A stretch of DNA of 64,000 bases, taken from G963717155 sp963717155 (GTDB lineage: Bacteria > Actinomycetota > Thermoleophilia > Gaiellales > JALYLC01). The notes under the pieces were generated by a model. That model was not told where the DNA came from. It was given only the letters and a program-made list of their open reading frames with translations, and did no database searches. Both the position numbers and the translations under genes were made by a program. Below, in pieces: positions 24,346 through 32,277 of the stretch; within the stretch, counting starts at the first letter, position 1, and each line of letters begins with the position of its first letter. The stretch covers positions 2,852,001-2,916,000 of the forward strand of contig OY970326.1 of assembly GCA_963717155.1 (NCBI GenBank), read 5' to 3'.

Positions 24346-25923
24346 GTGGCCGACCCGGTCGCAGATCCTGGTGGTGTCGCGAGCTCGAGCGCCGATCTGG
24401 CGCTCGAGCTCCGTGGCATCACGAAACGCTTCGGCGCGCTCGTCGCGAACGACCACATCGATCTCGACCTGCGGCGCGCCGAGATCCACGCGCTGCTCGG
24501 TGAGAACGGCGCCGGCAAGAGCACGCTGATGAACGTCCTCTACGGCCTGCTGCGGCCGGACGAGGGCGAGATCCTCCTGAACGGCCGGCCCGTGCACATG
24601 CGGAGCTCGTCGGACGCCATCCGGCTCGGGATCGGGATGGTGCACCAGCACTTCATGCTGATCCCGGTCATGACCGTCGCCGAGAACATCGTGCTCGGCA
24701 CCGAGCCGCACCGTGGGCCGGTGCTCGACGTGGCGGCCGCCGAGGAGCGCGTGCGAGAGCTCTCGAGCCGGTACGGGCTGGCGGTCGATCCGCGCGTGCT
24801 CGTCGAGGACGTGACAGTGGGCACGCAGCAGCGGATCGAGATCCTGAAGGCGCTCTACCGCGACGCGAAGATCCTCGTCCTCGACGAGCCGACCGCGGTG
24901 CTGACGCCGCCCGAGATCGCCGACCTGCTGGCGGTGCTGCGCGAGCTGCGGGCCCGCGGCACCTCGATCATCATCATCACGCACAAGCTCGACGAGGTGC
25001 TGCAGGTGGCCGACCGGATCAGCGTGCTGCGACGCGGCAAGAAGGTCGCAACGATCGAGGCGGCCGGCGCCACGGAACGAGGTCTCGCCGAGCTGATGGT
25101 CGGACGCCCGGTGCTGTCGGAGGTCGAGCGCGGATCGGCCCATCCGGGCGATGCGGTCCTCACGCTCGACGACGTTCGCGTGCTGGACGACCGCGACATC
25201 GAGACCGTCCGCGGCCTGAGCTTCTCCGTGCGAGCGGGCGAGATCGTCGGCATCGCGGGGGTCGACGGCAACGGCCAGACCGAGCTCGCCGAGGCGGTGG
25301 CCGGCATGCGCAAGGTTGCGGCCGGCACGATCCGGCTCCGCGATCGCGATCTGACGAATGCGTCTCCGCGTGCCGCCGCCGAGGCGGGCGTCGGGCACAT
25401 CCCACAGGACCGGCAGCGACACGGCCTCGTGCTCGATTTCAGCATCGCCGAGAACACGGCGCTGCACGACTACGAGCGGCCGCCGATCTCGCGGCTCGGC
25501 TGGCTGCACCCCAGGGCGATGCTCGATCGCGCGAGACGGCTGATCGAGCGCTTCGATGTACGCGGCGGCTCGCCTTCCGCACCGGCGCGGGCGCTCTCGG
25601 GCGGCAACCAGCAGAAGCTCGTCCTGGCGCGTGAGATCGATCTCCAGCCACAGCTGCTACTGGCCGCCCAGCCGACGCGCGGCCTGGACGTCGGCGCGAT
25701 CGAGTTCGTGCACCGCCAGCTCATCGAGCAACGCGATGCGGGTCGCGCAGTGCTGCTCATCTCGTTCGAGCTCGACGAGATCTTCGGACTGTCCGACCGG
25801 ATTCTCGTGATGTACGAGGGCGCGATCACGCTCGAGACGCGGCCGGATCAGACGAACGAGAGCGAGCTCGGCCTCGCGATGACCGGTGGCCGCGGGTCGA
25901 CGAGGACGGAGGCGGCGTCGTGA
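24346..25923 (+). CDS. BMP-type ABC importer, tandem ATP-binding protein (second copy)
   Basis: A 525-residue double ABC ATPase for the second nucleoside/purine-type importer. N-half: Walker A G-E-N-G-A-G-K-S-T, M-V-H-Q-H-F-M-L, T-V-G-T-Q-Q-R-I-E-I at the signature position (the canonical L-S-G-G is replaced by V-T-V-G), Walker B I-L-V-L-D-E-P-T-A-V-L-T. C-half: G-V-D-G-N-G-Q-T-E-L, L-S-G-G-N-Q-Q-K-L and A-A-Q-P-T-R-G-L-D-V-G-A. The GTG start follows AAGGAG. Its stop overlaps the next permease start (GTGA). It resembles the paralogue at 8960-10465 throughout. Confidence 0.92.
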   Translation: MADPVADPGGVASSSADLALELRGITKRFGALVANDHIDLDLRRAEIHALLGENGAGKSTLMNVLYGLLRPDEGEILLNGRPVHMRSSSDAIRLGIGMVHQHFMLIPVMTVAENIVLGTEPHRGPVLDVAAAEERVRELSSRYGLAVDPRVLVEDVTVGTQQRIEILKALYRDAKILVLDEPTAVLTPPEIADLLAVLRELRARGTSIIIITHKLDEVLQVADRISVLRRGKKVATIEAAGATERGLAELMVGRPVLSEVERGSAHPGDAVLTLDDVRVLDDRDIETVRGLSFSVRAGEIVGIAGVDGNGQTELAEAVAGMRKVAAGTIRLRDRDLTNASPRAAAEAGVGHIPQDRQRHGLVLDFSIAENTALHDYERPPISRLGWLHPRAMLDRARRLIERFDVRGGSPSAPARALSGGNQQKLVLAREIDLQPQLLLAAQPTRGLDVGAIEFVHRQLIEQRDAGRAVLLISFELDEIFGLSDRILVMYEGAITLETRPDQTNESELGLAMTGGRGSTRTEAAS

Positions 25924-27104
25924 AACAGCGTCTGAGCGCGCTCGTGTTCCCTCTCGCAACCGTCGTGATCGCGTTCGTGATCGGCGGTCTCGTCGTGATC
26001 CTGGTCGGCGCGAACCCGTTGACGGTGTACAAGCAGCTCGCGGTGGGAGCGGGCCTCGACTGGCCGTTCCAGTATCTGCCCGGGCACCCGGTACACGTCG
26101 ACCCCGTCGTCTCCGAGATCAACCTGACGCACACGCTCACGTACGCCACGCCACTCGTGCTGACGGGGCTCGCGGTCGGGTTCGCGTTCCGCTGCGGACT
26201 CTTCAACATCGGTGGACAGGGTCAGTACTGGGTCGGCGCGTACCTGGCGATCGAGGTCGCGCTGTACGTGACGGACCACTGGCCCGGCCACGGCCGCGAG
26301 GCGGTGTTCCTGGCGACGGTCGCCGCCGCCCTCATGGGCTCGGCGTGGGCAGCGATCGCCGGCGTCCTGAAGGCGTATCGCGGTGCGCACGAGGTGATCT
26401 CGACGATCATGCTGAACTGGATCGCGATCTTCGGGGGCCAGTGGCTGTTCGGCCTGGGCGGCCCGTGGCAGGACAAGAGCTCGGGCGGGCCGGTGTCGCG
26501 CACGGTGCCGCTGTCGGCGACGTACAACTCGATCTGGGGGTTCATCCCCGGCTCGAGCGTGACGGTCGCGCTGTTCATCGCGCTCGGCGCCGCCGTCGTC
26601 TACTCCATCATCCTGTCGCGGACGACGCTCGGCTACGAGGTGCGCGCCGTGGGGATGAACGCCGAGGCAGCGCGCTACGGGGGCGTCTCCGTGAAGCGCT
26701 CGATCGTCCTCTCGATGGCGATCGCGGGCGCGTTCGCCGGCCTGGGCGGAGCCACTGACGTCCTGGGCTCCGGCTCGTTCCAGATCCAGACAACGAACCT
26801 GCAGGTGGTCGACGCCGGCTTCACCGGCATCGCGATCGCACTGCTCGGCCGTAACACGGGCATCGGCATCGTGCTCGGCGCGCTCCTGTTCGCCGTCCTC
26901 CACACTGGCGCCAACAACATCTCGAGCGGACTCTCCCCCGAGCTCGCGATCGACCTTGCGACGATCATCCAGGGCGTGATCATCCTGTTCGTGGGAGGCG
27001 AGGTCGCGGTGCGCTGGATCCTCTCGGCCGGCGGCAGACGCCGGCAGAAGGACGAGCCGCCACCGCTCACGCTGCCGGTCCCGTCGGCGGAGTCACCGGC
27101 GTGA
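25920..27104 (+). CDS. BMP-type ABC importer, permease 1 (second copy)
   Basis: A 394-residue YufP/NupP-like inner-membrane permease. Signature segments are L-V-G-A-N-P-L-T-V-Y-K-Q-L near the start, T-P-L-V-L-T-G-L-A-V-G-F-A-F-R-C-G-L-F-N-I-G-G-Q-G-Q, the loop Y-E-V-R-A-V-G-M-N-A-E-A-A-R-Y-G-G-V, and a long C-terminal charged tail (R-R-R-Q-K-D-E) after the last of about nine membrane spans. It is translationally coupled on both sides. Compared with the copy at 7848-8963, it has an extra periplasmic loop after the first span (Q-Y-L-P-G-H-P-V-H-V-D-P-V-V). Confidence 0.92.
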   Translation: MKQRLSALVFPLATVVIAFVIGGLVVILVGANPLTVYKQLAVGAGLDWPFQYLPGHPVHVDPVVSEINLTHTLTYATPLVLTGLAVGFAFRCGLFNIGGQGQYWVGAYLAIEVALYVTDHWPGHGREAVFLATVAAALMGSAWAAIAGVLKAYRGAHEVISTIMLNWIAIFGGQWLFGLGGPWQDKSSGGPVSRTVPLSATYNSIWGFIPGSSVTVALFIALGAAVVYSIILSRTTLGYEVRAVGMNAEAARYGGVSVKRSIVLSMAIAGAFAGLGGATDVLGSGSFQIQTTNLQVVDAGFTGIAIALLGRNTGIGIVLGALLFAVLHTGANNISSGLSPELAIDLATIIQGVIILFVGGEVAVRWILSAGGRRRQKDEPPPLTLPVPSAESPA

Positions 27105-28351
27105 GCGCGCATCTGCAGTCAGTCGGCGAGCGCCCCTGGCGCATTGCAGCCCTCGGGGGAGTCCTGCTCGGCATCTCGGCGATCCTCTGCACGGTGCCGC
27201 CGGCCACGCTCGACACGCGGGTGGTTCCCACGATCTTCGGACTCGGGGCGATCGGTCTGGGATTGCTCGCGATCGCACGAGGCGAGCGGTTTCTGGGGAC
27301 CTACGCGATCGGTACGGGCATCCTCGGGACCGGGCTCGCGTTCGTGATCGAGAACGCGCACCGCACGACCATCTCCGCGATCGTGACCGCGGGCCTCTTC
27401 GCCGGCACCCTCCAGTACGCGACGCCCCTGACGTTCGGGGCGCTCGGGGGGCTGATGTCGGAGCGCGCGGGCGTCGTCAACATCGGGCTCGAGGGCATGA
27501 TGCTGATGGGCGCGTTCTTCGGCATCATGTCGGCCGACAAGACCGGCTCGTGGGAGCTCGGCCTGGTGGGTGCCGCGTTCTTCGCGGCACTGCTCGCGCT
27601 CGTGCACGCCATCTTCGCGATCCACCTGCGCGCGGACCAGATCGTCTCGGGCACCGCGATCAACATCCTCGCGGCCGGAATCACCGCGTTCGCGTTCCAG
27701 GACATCTACGGCGACACCGGCACACCGAACACGCCGACGATTCCGAACGTCCACATCGCGAACGTCCCGGTTCTGAAGCAGGTGCTCGAGGCGATCAACT
27801 GGGTGCTGCAGAAGATCCCGGGCATCAGCTCGATCGCCACCGGCATCGGCAACGTGTTCGACAGCCAGAACCTGATGACCTGGATCGCGCTGTTCCTCGT
27901 CGTCGCCGCCTGGCTCTTCCTGTTCAGGACGACCTGGGGCCTGCGCCTGCGGGCCGTCGGCGAGCACCCGCGAGCGGCGGACACCGTGGGCATCTCGGTC
28001 TTCAAGTGGCGCTACCTCGCGGTGATGGCGTCGGGTGCGCTCGCCGGCCTGGGCGGCGCGTATCTCTCGTTCGGGTTTCTCGACGCGTTCACGAACCAGA
28101 TGACGAACGGCCGGGGATTCATCGCGCTCGCCGCGCTGGTGTTCGGCAAGTGGAAGCCCTTCGGGTTGCTCGGCGCGACGCTGCTGTTCGGCTTCGCCTC
28201 GGCGCTGGGCGACCAGCTGCAGACGAACGCGAACATCTCGTCCGATCTCGTGAACATCCTGCCGTACCTGTTCACGCTGATCGCACTTGTCGGGCTGGTC
28301 GGTCGGTCGACGCCGCCGGCCGCCGACGGCCAGCCGTACGCGCGGCAGTGA
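27101..28351 (+). CDS. BMP-type ABC importer, permease 2 (second copy)
   Basis: A 416-residue YufQ/NupQ-like permease, longer than its paralogue (319) because of an N-terminal extension of about 100 residues with three or four hydrophobic segments before the core. The core begins at T-P-L-T-F-G-A-L-G-G-L-M-S-E-R-A-G-V-V-N, followed by G-L-E-G-M-M-L-M-G-A-F-F. The coupling loop reads L-R-A-V-G-E-H-P-R-A-A-D-T-V-G-I-S. A periplasmic insertion (T-P-N-T-P-T-I-P-N-V-H-I) is present. The GTG start overlaps the previous gene. It ends the rightward purine/transport block and abuts a convergent phosphatase gene with no gap. Confidence 0.92.
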   Translation: MSAHLQSVGERPWRIAALGGVLLGISAILCTVPPATLDTRVVPTIFGLGAIGLGLLAIARGERFLGTYAIGTGILGTGLAFVIENAHRTTISAIVTAGLFAGTLQYATPLTFGALGGLMSERAGVVNIGLEGMMLMGAFFGIMSADKTGSWELGLVGAAFFAALLALVHAIFAIHLRADQIVSGTAINILAAGITAFAFQDIYGDTGTPNTPTIPNVHIANVPVLKQVLEAINWVLQKIPGISSIATGIGNVFDSQNLMTWIALFLVVAAWLFLFRTTWGLRLRAVGEHPRAADTVGISVFKWRYLAVMASGALAGLGGAYLSFGFLDAFTNQMTNGRGFIALAALVFGKWKPFGLLGATLLFGFASALGDQLQTNANISSDLVNILPYLFTLIALVGLVGRSTPPAADGQPYARQ

Positions 28352-29746
28352 TCACGACGCGATGCGTCGCTCGACGCGATCGCGCACACGACCGCTCTCG
28401 TCGATGAACTGGTAGCCGATGCGGCCGCCGTCGATCGCGATGCGGAGGAACCCGTACGCGATGAACGAGACCTGGGCGTCGGGCGAGGCACGCGTGTTGG
28501 CGGCGTTGCCAGGGCCCTCGCCGCCGGTGCCGATGGTGAACTCGAGCACGCCCGCGCGGACGTGCCGCTCGTAGCGGTGCAGGTGGCCGGCGAGGATCGC
28601 CGCCACGTGGCGGCGCCGGAGCAGAGGCATGATCGGGTTGTCGGCGACGATCGGCCGGTGGGTCAGCACGAAGCGCACCGGGCATGGACGCGCGCACACG
28701 CCGAGCGCCTTCGTCGCATATGCGAGAGCCGAGGCATCCGCCTGGAGGCCGAGCACGACGACCTGCACGGGCCCGTACTGGACGCTGTACTGATGCCCGG
28801 GGAGCTGGAACGCCGAGATGACGGCCGACCCGTCGTTCCATGCGAGGTCATGCTCGCCGAGGGCCGCGATCATCGGCGCCTCGCCGAGCAGCGCGCGGAG
28901 CGGGTCGAAGATCGCCCGGTCGAGGAGCGGCGGAGCGGCCAGCAGGTAGGCGTTGTCCCCCGCGGACAGGAACAGGGCGGGATCAACGGAAGCTGCGAGC
29001 CGGCCGACCGCGTACTCGTGGGCGTTTCCCGAGCCGTAGTCGCCGAACGAGACGAGCGTGATCGCGCTCGCAGTCGACGTCGGAGCTGTCCGGAAGGCTC
29101 CGCTCGCGGCGGAGCGGCCTTCGATGTTCGCCGTCCACACGTACCGCGTTCCCGGGCGGAGACCCGCGAACCGGCCGTCGGTCGCGGCCGACACGACGCC
29201 GTCGGGCGCGAGCGCCTTCAGGTGGACGTCGCCCGTCCCGTCCTTGACCTTCCATGCGAACGCGGCCTCGGTGGTAGTGACCCGCGTGAGGTACGGCGCT
29301 CGGGTGAAGACCCCTGCAGCGGGGCGGAGGAGATAGGTCGATCCGTACCAGGCGAGGCCGAGCACGGTGACCAGCAGCAGGCTGGTCGTGATCACGAGCG
29401 CTGCGAGGACACGCCGGGGACCACCGCTCGCGGTGGCCCTTTGTCGGGCCGGACGCCCGAGCGGGATGATCTGGAGCACGATGAGCGCGGTCGCCCCGGC
29501 CCGTGGCCCGGTCGGATAGCCGAGGATCAGGAACGGAAACGGCGCGATGATGGAGAGCGCCGAGCAGACGATCGACAGCCGCCGGCGCGGAGGCAGCAGC
29601 TCGGCGCTCAGGAGGGCGATCGACACGATGACTCCGACGAGCAGCGCCGGAACGATCACGACGCTGCCGATGATCCGGTCCGAGAACGCCGACCCCGCCG
29701 CCATGACGAGCGCGTCGACGATCAGGACGGCACGGAGACCCCGCAT
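28352..29746 (-). CDS. Membrane-anchored metallophosphatase (purple acid phosphatase-like)
   Basis: A 464-residue protein with three or four hydrophobic segments in residues 1-130 followed by an outer domain. A fibronectin-like region (R-A-P-Y-L-T-R-V-T-T-T-E-A-A-F-A-W) precedes the catalytic domain, as in purple acid phosphatases. Metallophosphatase motifs are S-F-G-D-Y-G-S-G, S-A-G-D-N-A-Y, A-L-G-E-H-D (the usual G-N-H-E replaced by G-E-H-D), V-L-T-H-R-P and I-L-A-G-H-L-H-R-Y-E-R. It probably hydrolyses phosphoesters outside the membrane, with substrate unknown. The G-E-H-D variant keeps an acidic/His pair but deserves care. It converges on the permease gene. Confidence 0.82.
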   Translation of the reverse strand: MRGLRAVLIVDALVMAAGSAFSDRIIGSVVIVPALLVGVIVSIALLSAELLPPRRRLSIVCSALSIIAPFPFLILGYPTGPRAGATALIVLQIIPLGRPARQRATASGGPRRVLAALVITTSLLLVTVLGLAWYGSTYLLRPAAGVFTRAPYLTRVTTTEAAFAWKVKDGTGDVHLKALAPDGVVSAATDGRFAGLRPGTRYVWTANIEGRSAASGAFRTAPTSTASAITLVSFGDYGSGNAHEYAVGRLAASVDPALFLSAGDNAYLLAAPPLLDRAIFDPLRALLGEAPMIAALGEHDLAWNDGSAVISAFQLPGHQYSVQYGPVQVVVLGLQADASALAYATKALGVCARPCPVRFVLTHRPIVADNPIMPLLRRRHVAAILAGHLHRYERHVRAGVLEFTIGTGGEGPGNAANTRASPDAQVSFIAYGFLRIAIDGGRIGYQFIDESGRVRDRVERRIAS

Positions 29747-29775
29747 CGCCCGAGGCTAGCAATGGCGTCGAGGAC

Positions 29776-29834
29776 TTGACTACTCTTAGTAGCTCATATA
29801 CTATTGTAATTAGTTAATGGACTACTGATCGTAG
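29776..29834 (+). promoter_or_regulatory. AT-rich promoter with paired operator-like repeats before the MBL-TetR genes
   Basis: An unusually AT-rich stretch contains TTGACT (29776-29781) with TATACT at 15-bp or TACTAT at 17-bp spacing. Two copies of GACTACT-NNNN-GTAG lie at 29778-29792 and 29820-29834, exactly 42 bp apart (four helical turns). The first contains the perfect inverted repeat CTACT-CTT-AGTAG. The copies flank the core promoter and fit binding by the TetR-family product of the second gene, which is inference. Confidence 0.65.
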
Positions 29835-29848
29835 AAAGGGAGCATCCG

Positions 29849-30517
29849 ATGTCGAACCTCATCCGCGTCAACCTCTGGGGATTCGTGAACGCCTACCTCG
29901 TCCGGGAGCCGGACGGGTTCACCCTCGTCGACACGACGATGTCGCGTGGCGCCGGGAAGATCCTCGCCGCGGCGCGTGAGGCCGGCGCGCCGATCCAGCG
30001 GATCGCGCTCACCCATGCCCACGGCGATCACATCGGCGGACTCGATCGACTGAAGGCAGAGCTGCCCGAGGTCGAGGTCATCATCACGGAGCGCGACGCC
30101 CGGCTGATGGCGAAGGACATGTCGCTCGATCCCGGCGAGCCGGAGACGAAACTCCGCGGCGACTACCGGGGGGCGGCCACACGTCCCACCCGCACCGTGT
30201 CGGAGGGCGACCGGATCGGATCGCTCGAGGTGATCGCGAGCCCCGGCCACACGCCGGGACACATCGCCTTCCGCGACACGCGTGACGACACGCTGTTCTG
30301 CGGCGACGTGTTCTCGACGCTGGGCGGCGTCGAGACGTCCGCGCGCGCCAACCCGCGCTTCCCGCTCGTCGTCATGGGGACGTGGCACCGCCCGACGGTG
30401 GTCGCAAGCGCCCGCAAGCTGCGCGCACTCGAGCCCGCGCGGTTGGCCCCCGGGCACGGCCGCGTGCTCGAGTCGCCGGGCGCGGCAATGGACAAGGCGA
30501 TCCGGCGGGTGAGCTGA
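29849..30517 (+). CDS. Metallo-beta-lactamase-fold hydrolase
   Basis: A 222-residue MBL-fold hydrolase. The metal-binding H-x-H-x-D-H is seen in T-H-A-H-G-D-H-I-G-G (residues 55-64). Further ligands are the His in S-P-G-H-T-P-G-H, the Asp in F-C-G-D-V-F and the late His in P-G-H-G-R-V-L. There is no signal peptide, so it is cytoplasmic. The protein opens with N-L-I-R-V-N-L-W-G-F-V-N-A-Y-L-V, typical of small stand-alone glyoxalase II-like hydrolases. GAAAGGGAG lies before the ATG. The TetR regulator starts 2 bp after its stop; the pair shares one promoter and is probably autoregulated. Substrate unknown (thioesters or lactones are plausible). Confidence 0.9.
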   Translation: MSNLIRVNLWGFVNAYLVREPDGFTLVDTTMSRGAGKILAAAREAGAPIQRIALTHAHGDHIGGLDRLKAELPEVEVIITERDARLMAKDMSLDPGEPETKLRGDYRGAATRPTRTVSEGDRIGSLEVIASPGHTPGHIAFRDTRDDTLFCGDVFSTLGGVETSARANPRFPLVVMGTWHRPTVVASARKLRALEPARLAPGHGRVLESPGAAMDKAIRRVS

Positions 30518-30519
30518 AG

Positions 30520-31086
30520 ATGCCGCGGAAGGGACTCGACACCGAGCAGATCGTGGCGGCGGCGGAGGAGCTGGCGAACGACGGAGGACTCGATTCCGTC
30601 ACGTTCGTCCGGCTGGCCGGCGCGGTCGGCGTGAAGCCACCCTCGCTGTACAACCACGTCAGGAGCCGCGAGGCGCTGATCCGCCTGATCACGCTGCGCG
30701 GGCTCGACGGCCTCGACGAGGCCATCAGCACCGCTGCGGCGGGCCTCGCCGGCGCTGACGCCCTGCGCGCGGCCGCGCACGCCTACCGGGACTACGCACG
30801 CGCTCACCGGGGTCGCTACGAGGCGACGCTCAGCGCACCGCGCGAGCCCGATGCCGAGCTCCAGACCGCGGCGGAGCGCGTGCTCCGCACGATGGGCGCG
30901 GTCCTCCGCGCGTGGAGCCTGGAGGGCGACGAGGCGATCGACGCGATCCGCGTCGTACGCAGCGCGCTGCACGGGTTCGTCGCGCTCGAGCGCGGGGGCG
31001 GGTTCGCGATGGCCCGCGATGTCGATGCGTCGTTCGAGCGGCTCGTCGACGTCCTCGTCACCGGGCTCGGCGCACCCCGCGCGTAG
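30520..31086 (+). CDS. TetR/AcrR family transcriptional regulator
   Basis: A 188-residue repressor-type regulator. The N-terminal DNA-binding domain is clear: I-V-A-A-A-E-E-L-A-N-D-G-G-L-D-S-V-T, then the recognition region G-V-K-P-P-S-L-Y-N-H-V-R-S-R-E-A-L. The C-terminal ligand domain is of the WHG type (A-L-H-G-F-V-A-L-E-R-G-G-G-F, then D-V-D-A-S-F-E-R-L-V). It follows the MBL hydrolase after 2 bp. The two GACTACT repeats upstream of the hydrolase are its probable operators, giving simple feedback control of both genes; this is inferred from position. Confidence 0.92.
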   Translation: MPRKGLDTEQIVAAAEELANDGGLDSVTFVRLAGAVGVKPPSLYNHVRSREALIRLITLRGLDGLDEAISTAAAGLAGADALRAAAHAYRDYARAHRGRYEATLSAPREPDAELQTAAERVLRTMGAVLRAWSLEGDEAIDAIRVVRSALHGFVALERGGGFAMARDVDASFERLVDVLVTGLGAPRA

Positions 31087-31149
31087 GCATGCGCTGGAAC
31101 CGGCGGCGCGCGCCGGGTGTATATGTACGACGATCACGAAGGGACTGCG

Positions 31150-31524
31150 ATGCGACCATGTGCAAGAGCAGCGACCATCGCGAGCCTGCTCGTCCTCGGG
31201 CTCCAGCTCGGGACGCCGGCATTTGCGAAGGACGGAATGGCGTTGAAGGTGTTCAGGTCGAACACGCCCGCGCACGCCGGGAAACCGTGGTCGGTGGTGC
31301 TGCGCCTGACACTCCGCGGTAAGCCGTACGTGCGAGCCGGGTATCGCCCGACCCTCACGATCAGCGACGCCGGCTACCGCTTCACGAAGACGTTCGTCAG
31401 CGTGGCGACCGGCAAGACCGGCAACTATCGCGTCCGCGTGGTGTTTCCCCATGCGGGCGTCTGGCAACTCGGCGTCCCCGACCCGATCATGGGCGACTGG
31501 TACCTCCCCGAGCGCGTTCGCTAG
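31150..31524 (+). CDS. Small secreted protein of unknown function
   Basis: A 124-residue exported protein. Residues 1-28 are a signal peptide (M-R-P-C-A-R-A-A-T-I-A-S-L-L-V-L-G, cleavage near P-A-F-A). The mature part is beta-rich with an immunoglobulin-like pattern: S-N-T-P-A-H-A-G-K-P-W-S-V-V-L-R-L, R-P-T-L-T-I-S-D, V-F-P-H-A-G-V-W-Q-L-G-V. This resembles YtkA/FixH-type copper-related beta domains in outline, but the Met/His metal ligands are not evident, so no function is claimed. ATG 31150 was chosen because AAGGGA precedes it; an in-frame ATG at 31117 would add 11 residues. Its stop overlaps the convergent next gene. Confidence 0.7.
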   Translation: MRPCARAATIASLLVLGLQLGTPAFAKDGMALKVFRSNTPAHAGKPWSVVLRLTLRGKPYVRAGYRPTLTISDAGYRFTKTFVSVATGKTGNYRVRVVFPHAGVWQLGVPDPIMGDWYLPERVR

Positions 31525-31793
31525 CCCTTCGGCGTCGGGGCGAAGCCCGCGTTGGTCAGCATCCGGCGCAGGTCGACGATCAGCTGGTGGTCGATGTCCT
31601 TGCCGTGCGGCGGGTTGACGATCTCGGTCTCCGAGCCGACCGTCACCTTGAGCTTGCCGTTGTGCGTCTCGGTCACGTCGCCGACGGCCTCGAGCAGCGA
31701 GCGCACCTGGCGCCACTCGACGTTGCCGCTCGCGGGATGGTTCAGGATCGCGTCCAGGGTGTCGCGATGGTGGTTGTTCAGGTCTTGCGCCAT
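31521..31793 (-). CDS. Conserved hypothetical protein, HicA-like outline
   Basis: A 90-residue soluble protein. It begins M-A-Q-D-L-N-N-H-H-R-D-T-L-D-A-I and contains the core N-V-E-W-R-Q-V-R-S-L-L-E-A-V-G-D-V-T-E, then N-G-K-L-K-V-T-V-G, P-H-G-K-D-I-D and V-D-L-R-R-M-L. The pattern of a helix followed by beta strands with a short G-K turn recalls small HicA/YcfA double-stranded RNA-binding folds, and such proteins are widespread in actinobacteria, but the catalytic His of HicA is not in the usual context. No partner antitoxin gene is adjacent. The function is not known. Confidence 0.7.
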   Translation of the reverse strand: MAQDLNNHHRDTLDAILNHPASGNVEWRQVRSLLEAVGDVTETHNGKLKVTVGSETEIVNPPHGKDIDHQLIVDLRRMLTNAGFAPTPKG

Positions 31794-31856
31794 GCATGTC
31801 CTCCTCGGTTCGCGCGCACCCTATCGCCACCCGTGGGATACGCCGATGCAGCAGGT

Positions 31857-32273
31857 GTGACCAGAAGCAGCATTCTCCTCGGATTCCTCGCCGCCGCCGT
31901 GCTGATCGGCTTCACGGGACTGCTCGTAAAGCTGCGCGCCGATGCGCGCTCCGCACCGTTCACGGGGCCGACCGCGGCCGACGTCTCGAAGGTCTGGCGC
32001 GGCCGCTTCAGCGACATGGACAAGCTCACCGCACGCCTGGTGCACGACGTCGGATGCGACGCGAACACCGGGTCGCGCAGCTTCATTTGCCAGGTCGTCT
32101 TCAGCACCGACAGCAAGCACCGCCTGACCGAGAGCGTCGTCGTGAGCCCGACGTCGTACTGCACGGGCACGAAACGGTGCATGGTGGTCGACAACCTGTA
32201 CTTCACGCTCGGCAAGACGACGGAGTCGGGAGACAAGAACCTGCTCGTCTCGCTGTTCGCCGGCCTCGACTGA
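31857..32273 (+). CDS. Single-span exported hypothetical protein
   Basis: A 138-residue protein from the GTG at 31857 (beginning V-T-R-S-S-I-L-L-G-F). One N-terminal hydrophobic segment (residues 5-24) acts as signal anchor. The outer part has four cysteines in C-D-A-N-T-G-S-R-S-F-I-C and Y-C-T-G-T-K-R-C, likely two disulfides, and several aromatic/beta stretches (V-V-D-N-L-Y-F-T-L-G). No domain was recognised. The ribosome site is weak. It ends 4 bp before a convergent carbamoylase gene. Confidence 0.6.
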   Translation: MTRSSILLGFLAAAVLIGFTGLLVKLRADARSAPFTGPTAADVSKVWRGRFSDMDKLTARLVHDVGCDANTGSRSFICQVVFSTDSKHRLTESVVVSPTSYCTGTKRCMVVDNLYFTLGKTTESGDKNLLVSLFAGLD

Positions 32274-32277
32274 TCCT

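Noticed and set aside
31521..31793. Toxin-antitoxin call for the small HicA-like protein
   Set aside because: No HicB-like partner gene is adjacent and the catalytic His context is not clear.
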